Shown here: piece by piece, positions 18,369 to 26,719 of the stretch | Position numbering within the stretch: the first letter of the stretch is position 1 | Layout of the letters: every line of letters begins with the position of its first letter | DNA from: Acidobacteriota bacterium | Lineage (GTDB): Bacteria > Acidobacteriota > Blastocatellia > Pyrinomonadales > Pyrinomonadaceae | Assembly (NCBI GenBank): GCA_016715115.1 | Contig: JADKBM010000011.1 | Coordinates: forward strand, 1,325,810-1,389,809 | Reading direction: 5' to 3' | DNA length: 64,000 nt | Program-made: the position numbers and the translations under genes | The notes under the pieces: generated by a model | Databases searched by the model: none | What the model saw: the letters and a program-made list of their open reading frames with translations, nothing else | Told to the model about the DNA's origin: nothing

Positions 18369-18983
18369 ATGAACGTTTATCGAAAAGAACTAATTGAAAG
18401 ACTTGGCGAGAAGTTGGGCGAAAGCGGATTTCGCCTGTTGCGGCTACTTAATTCGTTCATCAAAAAGGGAGAACCGAAGCAGATTTACACTCTGTATTTT
18501 ACAGATCGGTATGAAGGTTACGAAGTCGACCCGGTGTTTGGTCTGCGATTCGAGGAGGTCGAGAATTTGTTTCATCGAGTATCCGGATTCGAGGAGAAAT
18601 ATAAGAAGGACACCCACACTGTCACGGTCTCCATCGAGAATTTGACGAAGAATCCGGATTTCGGCAATTTGTTCATCAAAAGGAACGGACCGATCGACGA
18701 GATGTTCGACATCCTGTATCGCGCCTTCGTCGAATTCGGGTTGCCCTTTTTTGACGCAAACCGGACGCTTTCGGACGTTGACCGCTTAATCAACTCGCGA
18801 CCGGAACCTATCAGCATTTATGGGTTCGAGGACTATATGTGCTATCGAGGTATCGTCGTTGCCAAACTCGCAGACAACCCGCGCTATGCGGAGCTAGTTG
18901 AGATCTATCGAAAGAAAGTAGAGGACTTTTATCGTCCCGGGTTCGAATCACTCGTCGAGATACTCGAAAGCAAAACTTACTGA
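18369..18983 (+). CDS. Candidate immunity protein, unknown family
   Basis: 204 residues, no signal peptide, rich in charged residues and aromatics (KKGEPKQIYTLYFTDRYEGY, GPIDEMFDILYRAFVEFGL). Starts 11 nt after the end of a CT toxin tail. A partial second copy lies at 18020-18128. No family recognised; the immunity role is inferred from position. Confidence 0.55.
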   Translation: MNVYRKELIERLGEKLGESGFRLLRLLNSFIKKGEPKQIYTLYFTDRYEGYEVDPVFGLRFEEVENLFHRVSGFEEKYKKDTHTVTVSIENLTKNPDFGNLFIKRNGPIDEMFDILYRAFVEFGLPFFDANRTLSDVDRLINSRPEPISIYGFEDYMCYRGIVVAKLADNPRYAELVEIYRKKVEDFYRPGFESLVEILESKTY

Positions 18984-19091
18984 TCTTTCGGTCCGTTTCG
19001 CGGCGCACTTTTTCTTCATTTGACCAATGGCACGACGTCGAAACCATTGTTTTTGTTGTTGATAGAACCCCCCATTACTCGGAAACAGTAG

Positions 19092-21114
19092 AAACACTCT
19101 CGACGCGGACGGAGACCTGATGCAGGTACAAAGCAGGAAAGCGAACGACACGCTTCGCAACTATGCCAACGGCTTCACCTACACGGCCGCCGGAGCGGTT
19201 TCGGCGATGAGGCTCGGGAACGGCAAATGGGAATCGACGGCGTTCAACTCGAGGCTTCAGCCGACAAGGATCGGCCTCGGCGGATCGGCATCGGACCAGA
19301 GCCTTCTCAAACTCGACTACACCTACGGCACTGTCGTGAACGGTCAGCTTGATACGACGAAAAACAACGGCAACATCCAGTCGCAGACGATCACGGTTCC
19401 GACCGTTGGAAGCTCAAACGGCTTCACTGCGGTTCAGACTTACAATTACGACTCGCTGAACCGGATCGACGACGCGACGGAAATGGTCACGCCGGCGGGG
19501 TCTTCGACGGCAACTCAAAGCTGGAAACAGGATTACACGTTCGACCGCTACGGCAACCGCAACTTCGTCGAGGCGAATACGACGACGATTCCGAGGAACT
19601 GCCTCGACAACCAGTCGCCGCCGAATCAAGTCATATGCGATGTGGACCGGAAGATGATGAATCCGAGCGTAAACGCAGCCAACAACCGCCTCAGCGCCTC
19701 GGACGGCTACCAATTCGACGCCGCCGGCAACACGACGCGCGACGCCCAGCTCCGGAAATTCACCTATGACGCCGAAAACAAACAAACGAAGGTCGAATCG
19801 GTCAACTCGTCCGGCACGGTCACGGGAACGATCGGCGAATACGTCTACGACGGCGGCGGACGCAGGGTCAAAAAGATCGCCTACGCGAACAACCAGCCAA
19901 CGGAAACAACCGTCTTCATCTACGACGCGTCTTCCCGATTGGTGGCTGAATACTCGACAAACCTGAACCCAAAGCCGCAGGTGGCGTATCTGACCAACGA
20001 CCACCTCGGCAGCCCCAGAATCAACACCAACGAAAACGGCGCGGTAATTCCCAGACACGACTACCGCCCGTACGGCGAAGAAATCACCGAACGGACGCAC
20101 GCCGAATACGTCGTCGACACGATCAGGAAGCAGTTCACCTCGTATGAACGTGATGATGAAGTTGATTTAGATTTCGCACAGGCTCGTTACTACTACTCGA
20201 AGATCGGACGTTTCACAACTGTTGATCCATTGATGGCTTCGGCAGACATCATTGACCCGCAGACTTTTAATCGTTTCAGCTATAGTGGAAACAGCCCGCT
20301 GATTTACACAGACCCAACCGGAGAGCAATACGGAATAAACGATGCCGGCCGAATTGAATGGTTCAATGGTGCATTAGGAAAAGGATTCAGGCCATATGAT
20401 GCGCTTGTTGCCCAAATTACAGGCACAAATCAACTAGTTGTTCTTAGTGCAACTGGTGGTGTTCCTACACCAGTAGCTAATGCCGGAGAAGCTCTACGAC
20501 TTCTCATTGGCTCGGGAGCGGCGGCGGCGGCACTTGAAGCATCAGCGATTGCTTTAGGAGTAACGGCGGTGGCGGCGGCAGGTCTGGCAGCAGCTTATGT
20601 ATGCTATCAAAATCAAGCTTCTTGCGGAGGTAGCGCCGTAAATCAAACAGGAGCACCTGGCATTCCAATGCGGGATTTGATTAATATGCAGAGGTATTTT
20701 TATGGAAAAGATGCCGTACCGTCTCCGTTTGACTATTTCGACGCTCAGGGGAACATACAGTCGCAGTATATGATGAATGGAAATACGTCAGAGAGCGATT
20801 CTAATTCATCTGCAAACACTCAAGGCGATGCCGCGACGCCTGATCCTGACGATAATAAACCTCAAAGCTCAGTAGAGGACAATACGACAGGCAGTAGCAT
20901 TCCAAATACCCGAACCAACGTTGCTAAATCTGATTTTGTTAAGAATCTGCAAGCTAACGGTTATTCGACTTCCACAAGTAAGGATGGATTTGTTTTGATT
21001 CTTACAAAAGGAAACCGCAGATATGTTGTCCGTGATAAGTCAAATCAGGGTAGTCCGACAGCAGACTTTTATAAGAATGGAAAATTAGTAAGAAAAATCA
21101 GAATAACTCCGTAG
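19092..21114 (+). CDS. Orphan RHS fragment with AT-rich unknown tip
   Basis: RHS homology starts at RNTLDADGDLMQVQ without a real start; the first ATG in frame is 19120 (664 codons). Bases 19130-19420 are almost identical to 12170-12460 of the full-length gene. The core ends at NSPLIYTDPTGEQ. The tip (about 20330-21114) is much lower in G+C than the core. It has an Ala-rich hydrophobic segment (GVTAVAAAGLAAAYVCY), a Ser/Asn/Asp-rich linker and a compact end domain (VAKSDFVKNLQANGYST, GFVLILTKGNRRYVVRDKS, NGKLVRKIRI). This end type recurs in polymorphic toxins as I remember them, but I cannot name its activity. Confidence 0.78.
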
Positions 21115-21136
21115 TTATATTGAATTAAGGTTGATT

Positions 21137-21745
21137 ATGAGTTTTGTGGAAAGAAAAAATCTGTTTCAGAAAAAACAATCGGAAATTGACTCGCTGATAA
21201 CGAGGCAAAATCAATTACCAGAACAAGTTTTCAACAGTGAAATTTCAGGATATTTGTTTTTTCACTTTGATGAAATCTTCACCGGTGATTTTTTTGAAAG
21301 GATGAAATCTTTTCTAAAGGCTAGTAATGAAGAAAAACTGACATTAGCAGTTCTTAAACCTGATCCCGAGAATTATTTCTTCAGAAATTTCGGAAAATAT
21401 CCCGTAGTTGAGTGTTCCGTGAAAGATACTTCTGATGCTTATTTAGCTGGTATTGAAGAAACGCCTAATGATAGTCCGGCTGATGCGCTCGTTTATAATT
21501 CTGACATAGTAATTTTGTATTCGGAGAATTTAAAGTGGGCTATTTATGCGGACAGAAATTTTGAGTTGGGGATAATTGGCTTCAAAGAAGACAGTCTAAA
21601 GAATGTGTTTATTTCGATTTTCGGAAGCGATTTTGTTCTTAATGTAAAAGAGGCAATCACTGAAGTCTTGAGTTTAGTATATTCACACCAAGACGATGGA
21701 GTTCCGCAAGAAATAGCTAATCAACTTGCTAACAGTTATAGTTAA
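21137..21745 (+). CDS. Candidate immunity protein, AT-rich
   Basis: 202 residues from the ATG at 21137, preceded by TTAAGG; a TTG two codons earlier is an alternative. It follows the toxin by 22 nt and shares its low G+C, so both probably arrived together. No signal peptide. Contains EISGYLFFHFDEIFTGDFFE, DSDIVILYSENLKWAIYADR-like beta strands (NSDIVILYSENLKWAIYAD) and ELGIIGFKEDS. Family not recognised. Confidence 0.6.
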   Translation: MSFVERKNLFQKKQSEIDSLITRQNQLPEQVFNSEISGYLFFHFDEIFTGDFFERMKSFLKASNEEKLTLAVLKPDPENYFFRNFGKYPVVECSVKDTSDAYLAGIEETPNDSPADALVYNSDIVILYSENLKWAIYADRNFELGIIGFKEDSLKNVFISIFGSDFVLNVKEAITEVLSLVYSHQDDGVPQEIANQLANSYS

Positions 21746-21818
21746 ACTGCTTTGTATTCATCATGAAAACGCGTGATATTCAAACTTTCACTTTTCATCG
21801 GACATTTAACTCAACAGA

Positions 21819-22330
21819 GTGCTTAACGAGAAGCGCAGCGACGACCTTCTTGACCGCGAGTTTGTCATCGTCGAGCAGCTCTGGAACGGGAGCTGGGAGA
21901 AGATCGACTCGCGGCTCCAGCCGACGCAGATCGCGCTCGGCAAGGTTCTGAACACGACCGATCTGCTGAAACTCGATTACACCTACGGCGTCCTCGAAAG
22001 CGGCACGCTCAATACGGCCAAGAACAACGGCAACATCCAGTCGCAAACGATCACGGTTCCGACGGTCGGTAGCTCAAATGCCTTCACGGCGGTTCAGACT
22101 TACAACTACGACTCGCTGAACCGGATCGACGATGCAACCGAGAAGATCGGATCAACCGAGACCTGGAAGCAGGATTACACGTTCGACCGTTACGGCAACC
22201 GCAACTTTGTCGAGGCGAACACGACGACGATTCCGAGAAACTGCCAGGACAACCAGTCGCCGCCGAATCCCGCGATATGCGATGAGGACCGGAAGATTAT
22301 GAACCCGAGCGTAAATGCATCGAACAACCC
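21819..22330 (+). pseudogene. Orphan RHS module, 5' part before a frameshift
   Basis: RHS core begins near LWNGSWEK (about 21875) and runs in frame through LLKLDYTYGVLESGTL and NRNFVEANTTTIPRNC to NPSVNASNN at about 22328. There an extra C, compared with the same sequence at 12720, shifts the frame; the core continues in the next frame. Bases 22195-22327 are identical or nearly so to 12590-12727 of the full-length gene. Confidence 0.75.
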
Positions 22331-23117
22331 GCCTGAGCGCCGCGGACGGCTACCAATTCGATGCTGCCGGAAATACGGTGCGTGATCCGCAAAACCGGAA
22401 GTTCACATACGACGCCGAAAACAAGCAGACGAAGGTCGAGTCGGTCAACTCATCCGGCACGGTCACCGGAACGCTCGGCGAATACTTCTATGACGGCGAC
22501 GGACGCAGGGTCAAGAAGATCGCCTGGATCAACGGCCAGTGGGAAACGACCGTTTTCGTTTACGACGCATCATCAAGATTGGTGGCCGAATACTCGACAA
22601 ATCTAAACCCAGCCCCGCAGGTCGCGTACCTGACCAACGACCACCTCGGCAGCCCGCGCATAAACACCAACGAAAACGGCGCCGTCATTTCAAGACACGA
22701 CTACCGCCCGTACGGCGAAGAAATCACCGAGCGGACGCATTCACAGTACCTCGGAGACACGATCCGCAAGCAATTCACCGGTTACGAACGCGACAGCGAG
22801 ACGGATTTGGATTTTGCTCAGGCTAGATACTTTGATTCAAGACTGGGCCGATTCATGGTACCGGATCGTATTAGCAACGATGCAGATTCGCTGGACGGCC
22901 AGAGCTGGAACCTATTTGGCTACGTTCGAAACAACCCGATGAAGCTTACCGACCCAACCGGAGAGGAAATCTATGTTATTTTCGATAATGGCAACGGTCG
23001 TTTGAGATATGAGAACGGCAAACTCTATGACGGGGAATCGGAGTATACCGGAAACAACGCGACCGCACTCGCGATTCTTAAAGATTTGAACACGCTGTCC
23101 GGAATCGGGTTGCTTGG
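22315..23117 (+). pseudogene. Orphan RHS module, middle part, interrupted by IS21-like element
   Basis: Continues the RHS core (RLSAADGYQFDAAGNTVRD, TNDHLGSPRINTNENG) to NNPMKLTDPTGEE. The CT starts after that: IYVIFDNGNGRLRYENGKLY then NNATALAILKDLNTLSG. The IS inserts after codon GLLG at 23117. Removing the IS and one copy of the 6-bp duplication joins this frame exactly to the segment at 25313-25898, so the module was intact until the insertion, apart from the upstream single-base shift. Confidence 0.85.
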
Positions 23118-23216
23118 TGTCATTATGCGTGAGAAAATGACCCCCTAGCATGCGTTTGTTTTTGACCCCCCTGGACGGCATTTTTGATAACTTTCGTGAA
23201 ACGGAGGTTATCGGGA

Positions 23217-24428
23217 ATGCTTGGAATGGAGGAATGGATGGAGGTCAAAGACTTGAAAAGGCAGGGGCATTCGATAAAGCAGATCTGCCGGATGACGGGA
23301 TATTCGCGGAACACGGTCCGCAAGGTTCTGCGCGAGGGTTCGCCGAAGCGCGCCGCCGAAACGAAACGTGGTTCCAAACTGGACGCGTACAAGGACTATT
23401 TGAAGAAGCGGTACGAGAAGACGGGTCTGAGCGCGGTTCGGCTGACGGGCGAGATCCGGGGAATGGGATTCGCGGGATCGTGGGACATCGTGAGGCGGTA
23501 CTTGCGGGAACTGGACGTCGGGGCGAAGGTGTCGGCGAAGGCGACGGTGAGGTTCGAGACGCCGCCCGGCAAGCAGGCGCAGGCCGACTGGGCGGAGATC
23601 GGGTCGTACATTGACGAAAAAGGCCGCCGGAGAAAGATCTACGCGTTCGTGATGGTGCTCGGGTACTCGCGGGCGATGTACGTCGAGTACACGCGGCGGA
23701 TGCGGATGCCGGAGCTGATCGGATGCCTTGAGAGGGCGTTCGCCTACTTCGGCGGCTGGCCGGAGACGATCCTGTTCGACAACATGGCGCAGGTGCGCCT
23801 TCCGTGCGGGAAACTGAACCCGCAGATGGCCGACTTTCTGAATCACTACGGGATCGCGCCGAGGACGCACCGGCCGTACCGGCCGCGAACTAAGGGGAAG
23901 GTGGAACGCGCGGTCGGGTATCTGAAGGACAACTTCATCAAGGGGCGGGAGTTTGCCGACCTTGCGGATCTTCAGGCACAGGGCGCGGCGTGGCTGGAAG
24001 AGGCGAACGGACGGAAACACGCGACGACCGGAAAGCGGCCCTTCGACCTGCTGCCCGAAGAGGGCCTGACGCCGTACGGGTCGGCGCCGCGATACCGGCC
24101 GTCGGTCTGGAAGACGCGGAAGGTGGGCGTCGACGGGTACGTCTCGATCGGGGGCGTGAAGTACTCGGTGCCGCCGGAAGCGGTCGGCCGCAAGGTGGTG
24201 GTCGAGCAGGGAGAGCGCCGGGTGACGGTGCGCACGGGCGAGACGGTCATCGCCGAACACCGGCGGTCGCTCAAATCCGGCGAAAGCGTGGCGGATCCGG
24301 CGCATGTCGCGGCGATGTGGAAACTGACGGTTGAAACGCAGGAGGCGCCGCCGAAGAGATCGGGACGGGTTCTGTTCGAGACCGTGGCTGTAGCTCCGCT
24401 CGTCGCCTACGAGGAGGTGATCGGCTGA
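23217..24428 (+). CDS. istA: IS21-family transposase IstA
   Basis: About 403 residues, from the ATG at 23217 preceded by GGAGG with 9-nt spacing; an upstream TTG is less likely. N-terminal helix-turn-helix (RQGHSIKQICRMTGYSRNTV, residues about 15-40) for end binding. The DDE integrase core follows: D in QADWAEIGSY, D in ILFDNMAQV and E in TKGKVERAVGYLK. The C-terminal beta-barrel-like part contains GGVKYSVPPEAVGRKV. The stop overlaps the istB start (TGATG), as expected for coupled translation. Confidence 0.95.
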   Translation: MLGMEEWMEVKDLKRQGHSIKQICRMTGYSRNTVRKVLREGSPKRAAETKRGSKLDAYKDYLKKRYEKTGLSAVRLTGEIRGMGFAGSWDIVRRYLRELDVGAKVSAKATVRFETPPGKQAQADWAEIGSYIDEKGRRRKIYAFVMVLGYSRAMYVEYTRRMRMPELIGCLERAFAYFGGWPETILFDNMAQVRLPCGKLNPQMADFLNHYGIAPRTHRPYRPRTKGKVERAVGYLKDNFIKGREFADLADLQAQGAAWLEEANGRKHATTGKRPFDLLPEEGLTPYGSAPRYRPSVWKTRKVGVDGYVSIGGVKYSVPPEAVGRKVVVEQGERRVTVRTGETVIAEHRRSLKSGESVADPAHVAAMWKLTVETQEAPPKRSGRVLFETVAVAPLVAYEEVIG

Positions 24429-25246
24429 TGAAGGTCTACGAAGATATGGCATCGTCCGCGCTCGGCGAACTTGATCTCAAGACCGCCGCGGTCAATCTTG
24501 ACACGATCGCCCAGCGGGCGGCCGCCGAGGACTGGAGTTACACGGAGTTCCTCGGGCGGCTGCTCGAAGGCGAGGTCAGGCACCGGCAGGAGATGCGCGT
24601 CGCGCTGAGCCTGCAGTTCGCGCGCTTTCCGTACCCGAAGAGGCTTGGCGAATTCGATTTCAAGGCGCAGCCCGGCGTTGACCGGAGGCTCATTGACGAA
24701 CTGGCGACGGGGCGCTTTCTGGCCGAAGGGCGGAACATCGTCTTTCTCGGGCCGCCCGGAGTGGGCAAGACGCATCTCGCGATCGGGCTCGGGGTGATGA
24801 CGGCGGAACTCGGGCACCGCGTCTATTTCACGACCGCCGTCGACATCGCGCGCAAACTCGTGCGGGCGATGCACGAGAACCGGCTCTCGCGCGAGATCAA
24901 GAACCTGACGCGCCCGAAACTGCTGATCATCGACGAGGTCGGCTACCTGAAGCTCGAACCTCCCGAGGCGAGCCTGTTGTTTCAGGTCATCTCGGAGAGA
25001 TACGAACGCAAGGGAGCGGTCATCCTGACGAGCAACAAGGCCTTCGCGGCCTGGGGCGAGGTCTTCGCCGGAGACGCGGTGATGGCGAGCGCGGCTCTCG
25101 ACCGGCTGCTCCACCGCTCGACGGTGATCAACATCCGGGGCGAAAGCTACCGGCTCAAGGAAAAGCGGGCCGCCGCGGCATGCGGGAGTTGTGGAAGAGT
25201 TGGCGGCAATTGCCGCCAACTCTTCCACAACTCCGGACAACAATGA
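24428..25246 (+). CDS. istB: IS21-family helper ATPase IstB
   Basis: 272 residues. AAA+ ATPase that assists IstA in target selection. An N-terminal helical region (LDTIAQRAAAEDWSYTEF, LLEGEVRHRQEMRV) precedes Walker A (GPPGVGKTH), Walker B (LLIIDEVGYL) and sensor region (VILTSNKAFAAWGEVF). It ends in an arginine/lysine-rich segment plus a tail encoded across the 25195-25244 palindrome. Typical length for the family is about 250. Confidence 0.95.
   Translation: MKVYEDMASSALGELDLKTAAVNLDTIAQRAAAEDWSYTEFLGRLLEGEVRHRQEMRVALSLQFARFPYPKRLGEFDFKAQPGVDRRLIDELATGRFLAEGRNIVFLGPPGVGKTHLAIGLGVMTAELGHRVYFTTAVDIARKLVRAMHENRLSREIKNLTRPKLLIIDEVGYLKLEPPEASLLFQVISERYERKGAVILTSNKAFAAWGEVFAGDAVMASAALDRLLHRSTVINIRGESYRLKEKRAAAACGSCGRVGGNCRQLFHNSGQQ
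25195..25244. terminator. Perfect 50-bp palindrome at the istB 3' end
   Basis: GGAGTTGTGGAAGAGTTGGC at 25195 begins a 25-bp arm, followed without loop by its exact complement. It overlaps the last istB codons. It could terminate IS transcription or block read-in; there is no T-run, so the role is uncertain. Confidence 0.5.
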
Positions 25247-25312
25247 CTAAAGGGGGGGTCAAAAACTAACGCCTGTAAAGGGGTCAAAAATTAACGCTGA
25301 TTGACAGCTTGG

Positions 25313-25898
25313 AAGTCGTCTAGCCGAAATGGCCGCCAAATCAACGGACCAGTTTCAAAATAATCAGTATTACATAGAAGCCGGTGATTTTGGCGACTCG
25401 GATGTAAGCGGAATCTCGCTTGCGACAGGGCCGGACGGCAGAGGGCCGGCTGAGGCAAATCTTGGGTTGCCGTCGGACGCCAGTGTAGTTTACGACATAA
25501 GCCTAGATGAGGACGGGGGAAGCAATACCTACGTAACTTTGGCACGTGTGTTGACGGGCGAGGCATTTAACATTGGGCAAGGACGAGGACGGGTGGACGA
25601 TGGGAGTTCGCAACGAGGGGTACAAGGGGTGGTCAACGACGAGAACAACCCGAGGCTTCGTTCACCGTTCGAAAACGGCGGATTACCCGGATATGGCCAT
25701 CGGTATAGAGATTCATTGAATGCAGAGAATCTTGCCCGACAGCGGGCGGGGATGCCGTTGCGACCGATTCCTGACCCCGAGGCGGCCGCCGCGCAAGGGC
25801 CGGGTCTGGCAATCCCCAAAGTTAGCGGATCAGAGGATTTTAAAGGCGATACGGTGATTGTAAATGCAACTGACAAAAACAAAGTGAAGCGACCGTGA
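25313..25898 (+). pseudogene. CT domain 3' part of the IS-interrupted RHS module
   Basis: After the IS the toxin frame resumes: SRLAEMAAKSTDQFQNNQ, FGDSDVSGISLATG, GGSNTYVTLARVLTGEAFN, PRLRSPFENGGLPGYGHRY, to the stop at 25898. Joined with the pre-IS part this gives a CT of roughly 250 residues with no HExxH or other catalytic motif that I recognise; the NALxxL-like opening loosely recalls effector peptidase domains. On its own an open frame starts at 25329, but it has no ribosome site and is probably not a gene. Confidence 0.7.
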
Positions 25899-25933
25899 CA
25901 ACGGGCATCATGGGATAGGATAGGAGAAAAGCA

Positions 25934-26629
25934 ATGACAACAACGAAACCGTGTCTCACTGTGGTGCAGTTAGGATGCGTTCTGGTTTTCCTCTTCGGTA
26001 CGGCAATGGGTTGTTTCGGCCAAAATACTCCAAAACCTTCGAATTGCGTTTTCGAGGAGAGTTTCGGGCTGCTGACAGATTCGACCGGAAACGGAAAACG
26101 CTTTATCAAAGACCGTTCGGAGACCGATGTTTACCGAATCTATAACGACGACGGTACGTTGTGGTACGCGATCGCAATACACGAGAATAACCCGCTTTAT
26201 TTCCGCAAGAACCCGAAATCCGATTTCAAGCCGATTATGCCGGTGATGCCATCGGGGCCATCGTTAAGATTGGTCGGCGAATCCGAGTATTGGTACAAAG
26301 TGATTGTCAACGAAGAAACGAAAACGGCAAAGTTCGTCTTGCGTTCAGACCCGTTCTATATGAAGGAGAACTGGGAAACCGCAATTACCATGGGCGGTTC
26401 TGTCAGATTCGACTACTCGGTTAATCCGTTGCGGGAACAACCCGATGGAAGGCCGATAAAAGGGGTTCCAGAGGATTTGTTGTATGTCCAGCCGTATGAG
26501 ATCAAGGGCGAATGGATTTTCGTGAACAGCCGTCCGAGATCCGACAAGCAACGGTTCTCCGGATGGGTTCGTTGGCGCAAAGGAAATGAATTACTGCTGC
26601 GATTCTGGATTTCAGACAACTTCAAGTGA
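25934..26629 (+). CDS. Secreted candidate immunity protein, unknown family
   Basis: 231 residues, start preceded by TAGGAG. A signal peptide (VQLGCVLVFLFGTAMGCFGQ) suggests a periplasmic location or a lipoprotein. The mature part is beta-rich with many aromatics (TLWYAIAIHENNPLYFRKN, ESEYWYKVIVNEETKTAKF, FSGWVRWRKGNELLLRFW). It follows the IS-split CT by 36 nt and is intact although its toxin gene is broken. Immunity role by position. Confidence 0.6.
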   Translation: MTTTKPCLTVVQLGCVLVFLFGTAMGCFGQNTPKPSNCVFEESFGLLTDSTGNGKRFIKDRSETDVYRIYNDDGTLWYAIAIHENNPLYFRKNPKSDFKPIMPVMPSGPSLRLVGESEYWYKVIVNEETKTAKFVLRSDPFYMKENWETAITMGGSVRFDYSVNPLREQPDGRPIKGVPEDLLYVQPYEIKGEWIFVNSRPRSDKQRFSGWVRWRKGNELLLRFWISDNFK

Positions 26630-26719
26630 CGTCCGGAAAGACGTTTTGAGGGATGGCAATTTTCGTGAAGAGCTTGCTATTGAATTGCTTGATGTTTTGA
26701 CCGCGGAACCGGCGACGTT

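Larger units (their letters stand above)
23118..25306 (+). mobile_element. Intact IS21-family element
   Basis: 2189 bp between imperfect terminal inverted repeats. The left end TGTCATTATGCGTGAGAAAA and the reverse complement of the right end TGTCAATCAGCGTTAATTTT align, and both carry further TGACCCC and TTTTTGACCCCCC blocks, the multiple terminal repeats typical of IS21. Target duplication GCTTGG at 23112-23117 and 25307-25312. It contains istA and istB in the usual overlapping order, and a perfect palindrome at the istB end. Both genes look intact, so it may be active. Confidence 0.95.

Noticed and set aside
23208..24452. 414-codon minus-strand frame opposite istA
   Set aside because: Antisense of an IstA with an intact DDE core.
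25329..25898. Independent gene after the IS
   Set aside because: No ribosome site, and it joins in frame to the pre-IS toxin when the IS is removed.
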